A stretch of 58,058 nucleotides of DNA from positions 1 through 58,058 of the forward strand of contig DAONJL010000007.1 in the NCBI GenBank assembly GCA_035405645.1, written 5' to 3'. Positions 9,059 through 18,181 of this stretch are shown here, one piece after another (the stretch's first letter is position 1; every line of letters begins with the position of its first letter). The DNA is from DAONJL01 sp035405645 [NCBI: bacterium] (GTDB lineage: Bacteria > JAGOBX01 > DAONJL01). Below the pieces are notes generated by a model. It was given only the letters and a program-made list of their open reading frames with translations. It did no database searches and was not told the DNA's origin. The position numbers and the translations under genes were made by a program.

Positions 9059-10222
9059 TTATACTTTTAAAAATTTTTTTAGTTCTTTAACTTTATCTGT
9101 TTGTTCCCAACTATATTCATTATTTCCAAAATGACCATTCATTGCAGTTTGTTTATAAATTGGTCTTCTTAAATCTAACATCTCAATTATTCCTTTTGGT
9201 GTTAAATTAAAAATTTCTTTTACTGCTGCTTCAATTTTTTCTTCATCTACTGTTGCAGTTCCAAAAGTATTAACATTAATAGAAACAGGTTGTGCTACAC
9301 CAATAGCATACGCTAATTGCACTTCACATACATAAGCAAGGTCAGCAGCAACAATATTTTTTGCAATATATCTTGCAGCATAAGTTGCACTTCTATCTAC
9401 TTTTGATGGGTCTTTCCCTGAAAAAGCGCCACCGCCATGTCTGCCCATTCCACCATAAGTATCAACTATAATTTTTCTTCCTGTTAATCCTGTATCACCA
9501 TGCGGTCCACCAACAACAAATCTTCCAGTTGGATTTATATGTATTACAGTTTTATTATCCATTAATTTTGCTGGTATTACTTTTTTTATTACATATTCTA
9601 CCAAATCTTTTCTTATTTGATTTAATTTTACTGATGCTTGATGTTGAGCTGATATTACTATTGTTGTAATTTTTTCTGGCTTGCCATTATTATATAAAAC
9701 TGTAACCTGCGATTTACAATCCGGTCCTAAATATGTTAATTCTTTTTTTCGAACAACTGCTAATTTTCTGACTAATTGATGTGCATAATAAATTGGCATT
9801 GGCATTAATACTGGTGTTTCTTTTATTGCAAAACCAAACATCATTCCCTGGTCACCAGCGCCCTGTTCTTTATGTAAACCCGTGCCTTCTGTAACTCCCT
9901 GTGATATATCTGGTGATTGTCTATCAATTGCACAAATAACAGCACAAGAATTACCATCGAGTCCATAAGAGACATTATCATAACCAATTTCAATAACTGC
10001 ATTTCTTACTACATCTGGATAATTTATCACTGCTGATGTAGTTATTTCACCTGCTACTACTACAAGACCTGTTGTTGCAAGTGTTTCACACGCTACTCGT
10101 CCTTGCGGATCCTGTTTATAAATTTCATCAAGAATTGAATCAGAAATATAATCACATAATTTGTCTGGATGTCCTGCTCCCACTGATTCAGAAGTAAATA
10201 ACATTCTTCTTTTAAATAACAT
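9059..10222 (-). CDS. metK: S-adenosylmethionine synthetase
   Basis: Makes S-adenosylmethionine from methionine and ATP in the cytoplasm. 387 aa, normal length. Motifs in order: G-A-G-H-P-D-K near the N-terminus (ATP/metal), [11 protein letters not shown] (methionine loop), [12 protein letters not shown] and G-G-G-A-F-S-G-K-D (phosphate loop). A strong AAGGAGG site precedes ATG at 10222. A second Met six residues in (MLFTSES) is closer to the usual start, but the ribosome site favours the first. No SAM riboswitch is visible; the gene sits inside the leftward run only 17 nt from its upstream neighbour. Confidence 0.97.
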   Translation of the reverse strand: MLFKRRMLFTSESVGAGHPDKLCDYISDSILDEIYKQDPQGRVACETLATTGLVVVAGEITTSAVINYPDVVRNAVIEIGYDNVSYGLDGNSCAVICAIDRQSPDISQGVTEGTGLHKEQGAGDQGMMFGFAIKETPVLMPMPIYYAHQLVRKLAVVRKKELTYLGPDCKSQVTVLYNNGKPEKITTIVISAQHQASVKLNQIRKDLVEYVIKKVIPAKLMDNKTVIHINPTGRFVVGGPHGDTGLTGRKIIVDTYGGMGRHGGGAFSGKDPSKVDRSATYAARYIAKNIVAADLAYVCEVQLAYAIGVAQPVSINVNTFGTATVDEEKIEAAVKEIFNLTPKGIIEMLDLRRPIYKQTAMNGHFGNNEYSWEQTDKVKELKKFLKV

Positions 10223-10239
10223 AAAAACCTCCTTAAATT

Positions 10240-10698
10240 TTAATCTATTATTTTTATTACTGCAATTTCATCGCAGTTTGGAAACTTAGAACAATTTATA
10301 CAATCACTCCATATTTTATGTGGTAATAAATTTTTATCAATTTTCTCAAATCCTAATTTTATAAAAAATTCTGGCACATATGTCAATGCAAAAACTTTTT
10401 TTAAATGTAATTTTTTTGCTTCTTCTAACAAAAATTTTACTATCTCTCGTCCTATTCCTTTCCTTTTATATTCTTCAAGGACAGCAAGTGATTTTATCTC
10501 ACCTAATTCATACCACGATATATGTAATGCACCACAACCAATAAAATTATCTGTCTTATCATCAATTACAACAACAAAATCTCTTAAATTATCAAATAAA
10601 CTATTTAATGAACGGGGTAGCATTTTTCCTTGATTTGAATAATTAGTTATTAACGAATGTATTTTTTCTATATCTTTAAAAGTAGCCTTTCTTATCAT
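10240..10698 (-). CDS. GNAT acetyltransferase, N-acetylglutamate-synthase (ArgA)-like short form
   Basis: About 152 aa from the preferred ATG at 10698, which has an AGGTGG site about 8 nt upstream; a GTG at 10710 would add four residues. GNAT fold with the acetyl-CoA loop R-K-G-I-G-R-E-I. The C-terminal K-I-W-S-D-C and K-F-P-N-C-D-E motifs are typical of the short ArgA-like family annotated as N-acetylglutamate synthase, the first step of arginine synthesis. No other arg gene is in the window. It overlaps the upstream CpsB-like gene, so translation is probably coupled. Activity on glutamate is inferred from the family. Confidence 0.8.
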   Translation of the reverse strand: MIRKATFKDIEKIHSLITNYSNQGKMLPRSLNSLFDNLRDFVVVIDDKTDNFIGCGALHISWYELGEIKSLAVLEEYKRKGIGREIVKFLLEEAKKLHLKKVFALTYVPEFFIKLGFEKIDKNLLPHKIWSDCINCSKFPNCDEIAVIKIID

Positions 10699-11488
10699 TA
10701 TTTGAACCACCTAATATATTTTTTATAAATTGTGATAATTTGCCCTTTCTCTCTATTTCAATTTCCTCTTCTTCTATTTCTTCTGATTTTATTATTTTCA
10801 ATGGATTTTCTGTTATATATGTTACTGCTTTTTCCATCTCTATATATTTACTTATTATACTTATACATTTACTAAAATCAAATAATTTCTTTTCTGTATT
10901 ATGAATATCTGATGCAATAAAAGTAACCTGTTTTTCCCGTATCATTTCTATTGCTATATCTTTTATTTTATTTCCATAATAACCTAATAAACTTCCACTA
11001 TTTGTTTGCACAAATACATTTCGTTTCGTGAATTCTTTTATTATATCAAAATTATTTATTATTTCCTGATTTCTTTCAGGATGTGCTAATATTGGATAAT
11101 ATCCTTTTAATTGTAATTTATAAAATATTTCGATCGCTCCTTTTGGCACGCTTACCATTGGAAATTCAATTAATATATATTTTCCATTATTTAATGGCAT
11201 TAAATCTTTTTTAAGTAGACTATCTAAAATATCAGTATCAAAATATATTTCACAACCTGCATATAATTCTACATTTATTTTCTCGTTTTTTACTAATTCT
11301 TTAAACTTTTCAAAAATAGGAATTATCTTACTATAATAATTATCATAATTTCCTTTAATAAAATGTGGTGTACATATTATTTTTGTTATTCCCATTTTTT
11401 CAGCATTTTTTACTATCTCTAATGAAGCATCCCAATTTGTAGGTCCATCATCTAAATATGGTAAAATATGTGTATGTATATCAATCAT
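10676..11488 (-). CDS. CpsB/YwqE-type PHP tyrosine-protein phosphatase
   Basis: Metal-dependent PHP-fold phosphatase of 270 aa. In the characterised family it dephosphorylates the tyrosine kinase that controls capsule or exopolysaccharide assembly. N-terminal D-I-H-T-H-I-L-P with D-D-G-P, then I-C-T-P-H-F, H-P-E-R and a late S-D-I-H-N metal ligand motif: all PHP metal-binding elements are present. A basic tail of about 25 residues (E-I-E-R-K-G-K) extends the usual domain. It overlaps fmt by 8 nt and the acetyltransferase gene downstream. No partner tyrosine kinase or capsule cluster is in the window, so the substrate is open. Confidence 0.85.
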   Translation of the reverse strand: MIDIHTHILPYLDDGPTNWDASLEIVKNAEKMGITKIICTPHFIKGNYDNYYSKIIPIFEKFKELVKNEKINVELYAGCEIYFDTDILDSLLKKDLMPLNNGKYILIEFPMVSVPKGAIEIFYKLQLKGYYPILAHPERNQEIINNFDIIKEFTKRNVFVQTNSGSLLGYYGNKIKDIAIEMIREKQVTFIASDIHNTEKKLFDFSKCISIISKYIEMEKAVTYITENPLKIIKSEEIEEEEIEIERKGKLSQFIKNILGGSNNDKKGYF

Positions 11489-12431
11489 TAAAAAAATCTT
11501 CTCCTGACTTTATTCGCTGTCCATTTATGAAATCTATTGCATTAAGTTTTTTACCACTTTCTAATTGTAATTCTAATAATTCTATAAATCCATCTATTGC
11601 TTTTACAAATAATTGTTTATTTTTTAAAATTATTATTCCATTTTTTAAATCGTTATTATTATATATCATATTTTCAAATTGTAAATTACTTTTATAAATT
11701 TTTAAATATTTTTTTTTATAAAAAGTATATGCTAATGGCTTTGGATTATATGCTCTTATTTTATTATGTATATTTATTCTTAAATCATTCCAATTTATTT
11801 TACCATCTTCTTTTTTTATTTTTTTTGTGTATGTTGCTAAATTATTATTTTGTTTATAATAATTAATTTCACCTTTTTCAAATTTCTCTAAAAATTCAAA
11901 TAATAATTGTGCTGCTGGTTCTTTCATCTTTTCAAATAATTCGCCTGCTGTTATGTTCTCATCTATTTCTATTTCTTTTTGTAATATTATATCTCCTGCA
12001 TCAACTTCTTTATTTATTCGTTGTATTGTTATTCCTGTTTTTTTATAACCTTTTAATATTGCTGTTTCTACTGGTGTTGGTCCTCTTAAATCAGGTAATA
12101 ATGAAAAATGAATATTTATACAATTATTATTAAAAATATTTATTATTTCATCAGATAAAATTTGACCATAAGCAATAATAATAAAAATTGCCGGTGTAAA
12201 ATTTTTTAAATAATTTACACTCTCTTCGCTATTTATTTTTTCAGGCTGAATAATTTCAATATTGTTTTCAATTCCTATTTTTTTTAATGAATTAATTCCT
12301 ATCTTTTGACCTCGACCTGCTTTTTTATCTGGTTGTGTTATTATTAATTTTATATTTTTTCTATACTCTTTTAATAATCTACTTAATATATATGTCGATA
12401 TATCTGTTGAACCTGCAATAATTATATTCAT
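11481..12431 (-). CDS. fmt: Methionyl-tRNA formyltransferase
   Basis: Formylates initiator Met-tRNA using 10-formyl-tetrahydrofolate. 316 aa, family length. The active-site segment N-I-H-F-S-L-L-P-D-L-R-G-P-T-P carries the catalytic Asn and His; the family usually has N-x-H-x-S-L-L-P-x-x-R-G-A-A-P. D-A-G-D-I-I supplies the catalytic Asp, and a C-terminal OB-like domain follows from about residue 205. The start overlaps the def stop by one base (TAATG), the classic def-fmt coupling that pairs addition and removal of the formyl group. Confidence 0.95.
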   Translation of the reverse strand: MNIIIAGSTDISTYILSRLLKEYRKNIKLIITQPDKKAGRGQKIGINSLKKIGIENNIEIIQPEKINSEESVNYLKNFTPAIFIIIAYGQILSDEIINIFNNNCINIHFSLLPDLRGPTPVETAILKGYKKTGITIQRINKEVDAGDIILQKEIEIDENITAGELFEKMKEPAAQLLFEFLEKFEKGEINYYKQNNNLATYTKKIKKEDGKINWNDLRINIHNKIRAYNPKPLAYTFYKKKYLKIYKSNLQFENMIYNNNDLKNGIIILKNKQLFVKAIDGFIELLELQLESGKKLNAIDFINGQRIKSGEDFFND

Positions 12432-12946
12432 TAATTTCTCTTACTTTTTTCTAATCTGTATTTTTCGATTTTCTTTTTATACAATTCTTTTTCTTCTTCT
12501 GATTTATTATCAATTATTAGTTTACCATTCAAATGGTCTATTTCATGCTGAAATACTCTTGCTAATAAATCTTTTGCTTTTATTTTTTCTTTTCTCCCTT
12601 TTTCATTCATATATTCTACTTCAATTTCTTTTGCTCTTTTTATTTCTGCTTCAAAATCAGGAAAACTTAAACATCGTTCTACATCAATTACTTCGCCTTT
12701 CATTTTTGTTATAACTGGATTTATACAAATAAGTTTTATGTTTTCTTTTGCTCTTCTTAAATCAATTACTATTATTCGTAATGATTCGCCTATCTGCGGG
12801 GCAGCAAGACCAACACCATCTTTTGCTACAACTGTTTCTAACATATCATTTATTATTGATTTTATTTTTTCAGATACTTTTTTTACTTTTGCTGCTGGTC
12901 GCTTTAAAACCTCTGAACCATATATTTCAATTTCTCTTACTGCCAT
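12431..12946 (-). CDS. def: Peptide deformylase
   Basis: Metalloenzyme that removes the N-formyl group from new proteins. 171 aa. The three signature motifs are G-V-G-L-A-A-P-Q-I-G, E-R-C-L-S-F-P (Arg in place of the usual Gly before the metal Cys) and F-Q-H-E-I-D-H-L-N-G (His-Glu-x-x-His metal site). An AAGGAG site precedes the ATG. First half of the def-fmt pair. Confidence 0.96.
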   Translation of the reverse strand: MAVREIEIYGSEVLKRPAAKVKKVSEKIKSIINDMLETVVAKDGVGLAAPQIGESLRIIVIDLRRAKENIKLICINPVITKMKGEVIDVERCLSFPDFEAEIKRAKEIEVEYMNEKGRKEKIKAKDLLARVFQHEIDHLNGKLIIDNKSEEEKELYKKKIEKYRLEKSKRN

Positions 12947-13003
12947 TTTTTTCTCCTTATTAAAAATTACATTATTTTATTTTAAAAAATATATTTGTCA
13001 AGT

Positions 13004-13942
13004 CTATGACTTTGCAAAACTCTTTTCTATTTTATATTTTATAAAATTTATTTTTAATAATAATGGTAATGAAAAAAAAATTTTTATTGCTGAAGGTTTA
13101 CTTTGTTTTTCTAATATATCTGGTTTGGTTAAATAAAAATCATAATGAATTTTTCCAATTCTGAATAATGTATCACAATATTTTTTTATCTTTTTTTCTT
13201 TTATTTTATTTATGAATTTTATTATTGAATTTTCTTTTTCTTTTGCATATTTAATTATTTCTATTAACTGTTTCTTTAATTCTAAATTCTTTAATGTTAT
13301 TGGAAAATATATTTTTTTCTTTTCTTTTTTATCTTTTATAAAATCTCTAATTATATTTATTATCTGCAAATAAACACCTAAATTAATACTACTCTGTAAA
13401 TTAACATCATAAAAATCCTGTGTTATAAATTTATTTATTTTATATAATTTAAGATTTAACTCACCAACTATACCTGCAACAAAATAACAATATCTTTCAA
13501 AATCATTAAAATCCTTAATAAAATATTCTTCCTTTTTTTCTTCATATTTTATTAAATATTCTAACATTCCGCCTGCCATTAAAATACCTGTTTGTTCTAT
13601 TACTTTTTGAACTTCTTTATCTATTGAAAAATGAAAATCTAATATGCTGTGTATATTCTGAATTATATATAAATAGTTTTCTTCTATATTTTTATTATTT
13701 TTTAAAACTTTATTAATTTCTTTAATACCATTGATAAAATCTGATTTTATTTGATTAAATAAATTTATTTTTATTGAAACATCAATATTTGAATCTTCAA
13801 TTGTATCAAGTATACGAAATAAAAGGTAATAATCAATACTTTGCAAATTTAATTGTTCAGGTAAAATTTTTGTAAATAAATAATGTTGTCTTGCTGTTTT
13901 TTTATATAATATATCAATTATATTTTGATTTGCAAAAAACAT
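13004..13942 (-). CDS. Squalene/phytoene synthase family protein (squalene-synthase-like)
   Basis: Head-to-head prenyl transferase family, 312 aa. The first Asp motif is in R-I-L-D-T-I-E-D-S (the D-x-x-E-D of squalene synthases). Next comes Y-C-Y-F-V-A-G-I-V-G-E-L, then the second Asp motif in L-Q-I-I-N-I-I-R-D-F-I-K-D, followed by I-Y-F-P. The D-T-I-E-D and Y-F-V-A-G-I-V-G pattern is closer to farnesyl-diphosphate farnesyltransferase (squalene synthase) than to phytoene synthase. It would join two farnesyl diphosphates at the membrane face. There is no cyclase or desaturase gene in the window, so the end product (hopanoid, sterol, carotenoid or squalene itself) is unknown. Starts immediately at the lolD stop. 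Confidence 0.8.
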   Translation of the reverse strand: MFFANQNIIDILYKKTARQHYLFTKILPEQLNLQSIDYYLLFRILDTIEDSNIDVSIKINLFNQIKSDFINGIKEINKVLKNNKNIEENYLYIIQNIHSILDFHFSIDKEVQKVIEQTGILMAGGMLEYLIKYEEKKEEYFIKDFNDFERYCYFVAGIVGELNLKLYKINKFITQDFYDVNLQSSINLGVYLQIINIIRDFIKDKKEKKKIYFPITLKNLELKKQLIEIIKYAKEKENSIIKFINKIKEKKIKKYCDTLFRIGKIHYDFYLTKPDILEKQSKPSAIKIFFSLPLLLKINFIKYKIEKSFAKS

Positions 13943-14632
13943 TTATTTTTTAATTTCCTGAATTTTCCCATTATGTAAAAATAAAATTCTATCACTTAAA
14001 TTTGATATACCTTTATCGTGTGTAACTAATAATATTGTGAGATTAAAATCATTTTTTAATTTTAATAATAGATTTATTAATTCACTGCCTGTGCGTTCAT
14101 CCAAATTACCTGTTGGTTCATCTGCTAATAATAATACTGGATTATTAATTAAAGCGCGCGCAAACGCAACTCTCTGTAATTCACCACCTGATAATTCATA
14201 AGGAAAATGTGTTTTTCTTTTTTCAAGTCCTAAATATTCAAATAATAAATTTGCTCTTTTTATATATTCTTCTAATTCATCATTATTAAAAATTCTCGCT
14301 GGTAATAAAACATTTTCATAAGCTGTTAATTCATTTATTAAATAATGAAATTGAAAAATAAATCCAATTTTAGAATTTCTAAAGTGTGAAATTTCTGTTT
14401 CATCAAATAAAAGTATATTTATATTTTGAAAATACATTTCTCCATCAGTTGGTTTTTCAAGTGTTCCAATAATATGTAATAATGTTGTCTTACCGGCTCC
14501 GCTGCGGCCCATAATTGATACAAACTCATTTTTTTTTACATCAAATGAAATATCATCTAATACATTAATCTTATAATTATCCTTTAAAAAATCTTTTTTT
14601 ATATTTTTAACACTTATTAATATATCATTCAT
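13943..14632 (-). CDS. lolD: Lipoprotein-releasing ABC transporter ATPase
   Basis: 229-aa ATPase that drives release of outer-membrane lipoproteins from the inner membrane. Walker A G-R-S-G-A-G-K-T-T, Q-loop at F-Q-F-H-Y, signature L-S-G-G-E-L-Q-R-V-A-F-A-R-A-L, Walker B L-L-A-D-E-P-T-G-N-L-D and H-loop V-T-H-D: complete. It overlaps the permease gene by 8 nt, which supports LolD over other MacB-type ATPases. Evidence that the cell has an outer membrane. Confidence 0.92.
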   Translation of the reverse strand: MNDILISVKNIKKDFLKDNYKINVLDDISFDVKKNEFVSIMGRSGAGKTTLLHIIGTLEKPTDGEMYFQNINILLFDETEISHFRNSKIGFIFQFHYLINELTAYENVLLPARIFNNDELEEYIKRANLLFEYLGLEKRKTHFPYELSGGELQRVAFARALINNPVLLLADEPTGNLDERTGSELINLLLKLKNDFNLTILLVTHDKGISNLSDRILFLHNGKIQEIKK

Positions 14633-15845
14633 TTCTTAATGCCTCTGATGGTGTAATATATGTTGCTCGTTTTGCTGGTATTAATGTCGAAATAATACTT
14701 ATACCAATAGCAACTACATTTATTAAAACTATATAAAATACATTTAATTTTACTGGAAAATATTCTATGTAATAAATATCACCCGGTAATTTTAATAATT
14801 GGTATTTTGATAAAATATAACAAATAATCAAACCAATAAAAGTGCCAATAATAGAACCAATTACACCAATAAATACACCATATAAAACAAATATTTTGGA
14901 TATTTTTTTTGATGATAAACCAATAGAAAGAAAAAGACCTATATCTTTTACTTTTTGAACAACCATAACAATAAGAGTGCTTGCAATATTAAGAGAAGCA
15001 ACTGCAATAATTAAAGATAAGACAATAAACATAGCAAGTTTTTCTAATTTTAATGCAGCAAATAAATTAGCATTTTTTTGCTTAAATGTTTCAATGTAAT
15101 ATTTATTTAATAATATTTTCTTGAGTTCATTTTTATAATAATCAACTTTTTCTATTTTATCAACTTTAATTTCAATTGATGTTATTTTATCAGGTTTTCC
15201 AAATAATTTTTGGGCACTTCTTAAATTTATATAAATAAAACGATAATCATATTCAAACATACCTGATTTAAAAATCCCTGAAATTCGGTATTTTTTAAAT
15301 GTTGGTAAAATTCCAAGTGGTGTTGATATTATATTTGGGGGTATTAATAATATCTCATCGCCAATATGCAAATTTTCATTTAATGCAAGATAATAACCAA
15401 TAATTATTGAATTATCATTTGATAAATCTGGTTGACCTTTAATTATGTATTTGTTTAAGCCAGTTAATAAAATTCCCTTTTCTTCTTCTATTCCATAAAC
15501 CACTACTCCCATTGAATGATTCCTTACTTTTAATAATGCGTTATCCTGAATAACAGCAGATATTGTTTTTATTCCATCGATTTCTTCTATATCTTTTGAG
15601 ATTTGTTTATAACTATTATAATCATCATTAATATTTGGATATAAAGAAATATCTGATGTTATACTTATTATTTTTTCTTTAAGATAATCATCAAATCCAT
15701 TCATAACACCAAGCACAACAATTAAAGCAATCACACCAATTATAACACCAATAATTGAAATAATTGTTATAATCTTAATAAAGCCCTGTTTTTTCTTATT
15801 AAAAAAATATTTTTTTGCTAAATAAAAACTTATATCTTTTTCCAT
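14625..15845 (-). CDS. LolC/LolE-family lipoprotein-releasing permease
   Basis: 406-aa FtsX/MacB-type permease. One membrane helix near the N-terminus (about residues 25-48, after I-S-F-Y-L-A-K-K-Y, the typical Lol start), a periplasmic domain of about 210 residues, then three helices (about 268-290, 315-340 and 365-395), ending P-A-K-R-A-T-Y-I-T-P-S-E-A-L-R. Only one permease gene is present, so LolC and LolE are probably one homodimeric protein (LolF-like), as in many non-proteobacterial diderms, unless a second copy lies elsewhere. Confidence 0.9.
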   Translation of the reverse strand: MEKDISFYLAKKYFFNKKKQGFIKIITIISIIGVIIGVIALIVVLGVMNGFDDYLKEKIISITSDISLYPNINDDYNSYKQISKDIEEIDGIKTISAVIQDNALLKVRNHSMGVVVYGIEEEKGILLTGLNKYIIKGQPDLSNDNSIIIGYYLALNENLHIGDEILLIPPNIISTPLGILPTFKKYRISGIFKSGMFEYDYRFIYINLRSAQKLFGKPDKITSIEIKVDKIEKVDYYKNELKKILLNKYYIETFKQKNANLFAALKLEKLAMFIVLSLIIAVASLNIASTLIVMVVQKVKDIGLFLSIGLSSKKISKIFVLYGVFIGVIGSIIGTFIGLIICYILSKYQLLKLPGDIYYIEYFPVKLNVFYIVLINVVAIGISIISTLIPAKRATYITPSEALRNE

Positions 15846-15849
15846 TATT

Positions 15850-16965
15850 TTAATTTATACTTTTTTGATATATTCTATATCTCCGATATTCATAAGCATT
15901 AATTTTTCTTATTACATTTATTATGTTAAAATTATCTTCAAGAATCCAGGAAAATTCACAATATTTATATGCTTTTCCTTTTACACCTTCATAACAAGCA
16001 TAATATAATAAAATATCAATTCCCTTGCTTCGATATTCTTCTATAACTCCCATTGTAATACATCTTATATTCTTGCACTTTTTTATTCCTGTTAAAATTC
16101 TATATAATGCTAATGGTGTTAATCGACCATTGCATTTAACAAGTATTTCATTTATATCTGGTAGAATTGCAATAAAACCAACTGGCTCATTGTTAATTAT
16201 AGCAAAATTAACAAGATCAGGGTCTGCTATTAATTTCAAATTATTCAATGTGTAATCTAATTCTGCATCAGTCATTTTTACGAAGCCCCAATTCTTTTCC
16301 CACGCTTTGTTATATATATATTTTACCATCTCTTTTATCTCTTCAAATTTTTTAAAATCCATTTTTTTTATTTCTACATTATATTTATTCTTAATTAAAT
16401 TAACAAAATTTTTTATGCGTTCTGGTAAATCAAGTTCATCTTTTCTAAATGCAAATAAATCTTTTATTTTTTGAAAACCATATTGTTCTAATAACAATGG
16501 ATAATACTCAAAATTATAAGGCATCATAATTGATGGAATCTGGTCAAAAGCATTTATTAATAACCCACAGGTCTCATTTGTAGAAAAATTCATAGGTCCA
16601 CGAATAATAAATATTTTTTCTTTTTTAAACCAATTTTCAACTTCTTTAAAAAGTAAAGAAACAACTTCAAAATTATTTATTGTTTCAAAAAAGCCGAAAA
16701 AACCTATATTTTCATTCCAATATTTATTATGATTATAATTTATTATTGCTGCAATTCTTCCTGCAACTTCTTCTCTTTCATTTATTGCTAAAAATAATTT
16801 TACTTTTGCGTGTTGAAAAAAAGGATATGAATTAAAATCAAAAATTTCTTTTTGTTCAATTAATAATGGCTTTGGAAAATAAGGATTATTTTTATATAAT
16901 TCGTATGGAAATTTAATAAATTTTTTTAATAATTTCTTTGAATTTACATTTAATATTTTTATCAT
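15850..16965 (-). CDS. GNAT-like acyltransferase of the YghO type; candidate sphingolipid N-acyltransferase
   Basis: 371 aa, soluble, with a GNAT-like fold: P-Y-F-P-K-P-L near the N-terminus, A-G-R-I-A-A-I core strand, G-P-M-N-F-S-T-N-E-T-C-G-L-L loop, and a C-terminal G-V-I-E-E-Y-R-S-K-G-I acyl-CoA-loop-like motif. The pattern matches the family often annotated 'N-acetyltransferase' or YghO. It is encoded 17 nt downstream of a serine-palmitoyltransferase-like gene. Bacterial ceramide synthases described in Caulobacter are also GNAT-like N-acyltransferases from spt loci, so I infer, without proof, that this protein acylates the long-chain base. An ordinary GNAT with another amine substrate is the alternative. 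Confidence 0.65.
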   Translation of the reverse strand: MIKILNVNSKKLLKKFIKFPYELYKNNPYFPKPLLIEQKEIFDFNSYPFFQHAKVKLFLAINEREEVAGRIAAIINYNHNKYWNENIGFFGFFETINNFEVVSLLFKEVENWFKKEKIFIIRGPMNFSTNETCGLLINAFDQIPSIMMPYNFEYYPLLLEQYGFQKIKDLFAFRKDELDLPERIKNFVNLIKNKYNVEIKKMDFKKFEEIKEMVKYIYNKAWEKNWGFVKMTDAELDYTLNNLKLIADPDLVNFAIINNEPVGFIAILPDINEILVKCNGRLTPLALYRILTGIKKCKNIRCITMGVIEEYRSKGIDILLYYACYEGVKGKAYKYCEFSWILEDNFNIINVIRKINAYEYRRYRIYQKSIN

Positions 16966-16982
16966 TTTTTATTTTCATAAAT

Positions 16983-18170
16983 TTATCTGTTATATAAACT
17001 TAACTCTTTTGCTGTTTCAATTATTTTTTCAACTGCGATTTCAATTTGTTCTTTTGTATGTGTCGCCATTAAACTTAATCTAATTAATGCTTTATTTGGT
17101 GGTGTAGCTGGTGAAACAACTGGATTAACAAATACACCTTTTTCTTGTAATATCATACACATTTTAAAAACTGTTAAATCATCACCAATAATAATTGGAA
17201 TAATTGGAGTGCAACTATTACCAACATCAAATTTATGCTCTTTTAATAATTGCAACATATAATTTGTATTCTTCCATAAATTATCAATTCTTTCAGGTTC
17301 ACTTTCAATTATATCAAGACATGCAAGAACTGTTGCTGCATTTGCTGGTGGTAAACTTGCACTAAATATTAATGGTCTTGAATTATGTTTTAAATATTCA
17401 ATAACTACTTTATCAGAAGCAATAAAACCACCTACCGATGCAAGTGATTTACTAAAAGTGCCCATAATTAATTGAACTTCATTTGTTAATTTAAAATGAT
17501 TTGCTGTGCCACGACCTTTTTCACCTAATACTCCAATTGAATGAGCATCATCAACCATAACACACGCATTATATTTTTTTGCTAATCTACATATTTCAGG
17601 TAAATTGGCAATATCTCCTTCCATACTAAAAATTCCATCTACTACAATTAATTTACCATTTTCTAAAATCGTGTTATTCAAAATTCTTTCAAGGTCATTC
17701 ATATCATTGTGTTTAAATTTTTTTGTTTCTCCAAAAGATAAACGACAGCCATCAATTATACTTGCATGGTCAAGCCGGTCTGTTATAACAAAATCTTTAT
17801 TTGATACAAGTGCTGATATGACACCTAAATTTACCTGAAAACCAGTGCTATAAACTAATGCTGCTTCTTTTTCTACAAATGCTGCTAATCGCTCTTCTAA
17901 TTCTATATGTATTGTTAATGTGCCATTTAAAAATCTTGAACCTGCACAACCAACTCCATATTTTTTTATTGCATTTATTGCTGCTTCTTTTACTTTTGGA
18001 TGATTTGTTAAACCTAAATAACTGTTCGAACCAAACATTAATACTTCTTTGCCGTTCATTCGCACTAATGTTGATTGCTCGCCTTCTATTGGTCTAAAAT
18101 ATGGATAAATACCCATTGCTCGCACTCGTTCTGGTGCATCATATTTTTCACATTTTGTTAATAATCCCAT
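16983..18170 (-). CDS. Alpha-oxoamine synthase, serine-palmitoyltransferase-like
   Basis: PLP enzyme of 395 aa that condenses an amino acid with an acyl-CoA or acyl-ACP with loss of CO2. The N-terminus M-G-L-L with a Y-F-R-P-I segment, then [28 protein letters not shown] (ring-stacking His), V-D-D-A-H-S-I-G (Asp to the pyridine N) and F-S-K-S-L with PLP lysine Lys241. The Y-F-R-P-I and S-R-F-L-N-G-T pattern is the one I know from Bacteroidetes-type serine palmitoyltransferases rather than BioF or Kbl, so the likely product is 3-keto-sphinganine. No 3-keto reductase is in the window. BioF-like or Kbl activity is possible but less likely. Confidence 0.8.
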   Translation of the reverse strand: MGLLTKCEKYDAPERVRAMGIYPYFRPIEGEQSTLVRMNGKEVLMFGSNSYLGLTNHPKVKEAAINAIKKYGVGCAGSRFLNGTLTIHIELEERLAAFVEKEAALVYSTGFQVNLGVISALVSNKDFVITDRLDHASIIDGCRLSFGETKKFKHNDMNDLERILNNTILENGKLIVVDGIFSMEGDIANLPEICRLAKKYNACVMVDDAHSIGVLGEKGRGTANHFKLTNEVQLIMGTFSKSLASVGGFIASDKVVIEYLKHNSRPLIFSASLPPANAATVLACLDIIESEPERIDNLWKNTNYMLQLLKEHKFDVGNSCTPIIPIIIGDDLTVFKMCMILQEKGVFVNPVVSPATPPNKALIRLSLMATHTKEQIEIAVEKIIETAKELSLYNR

Positions 18171-18181
18171 TTTATTTTCCT

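Noticed and set aside
10222-10260. SAM riboswitch upstream of metK
   Set aside because: Only 17 nt separate metK from the upstream gene; no room for an aptamer.
11597-12133. Plus-strand frames rich in Leu, Tyr and Phe
   Set aside because: They are opposite fmt, which has complete family motifs; no ribosome site or known domain.
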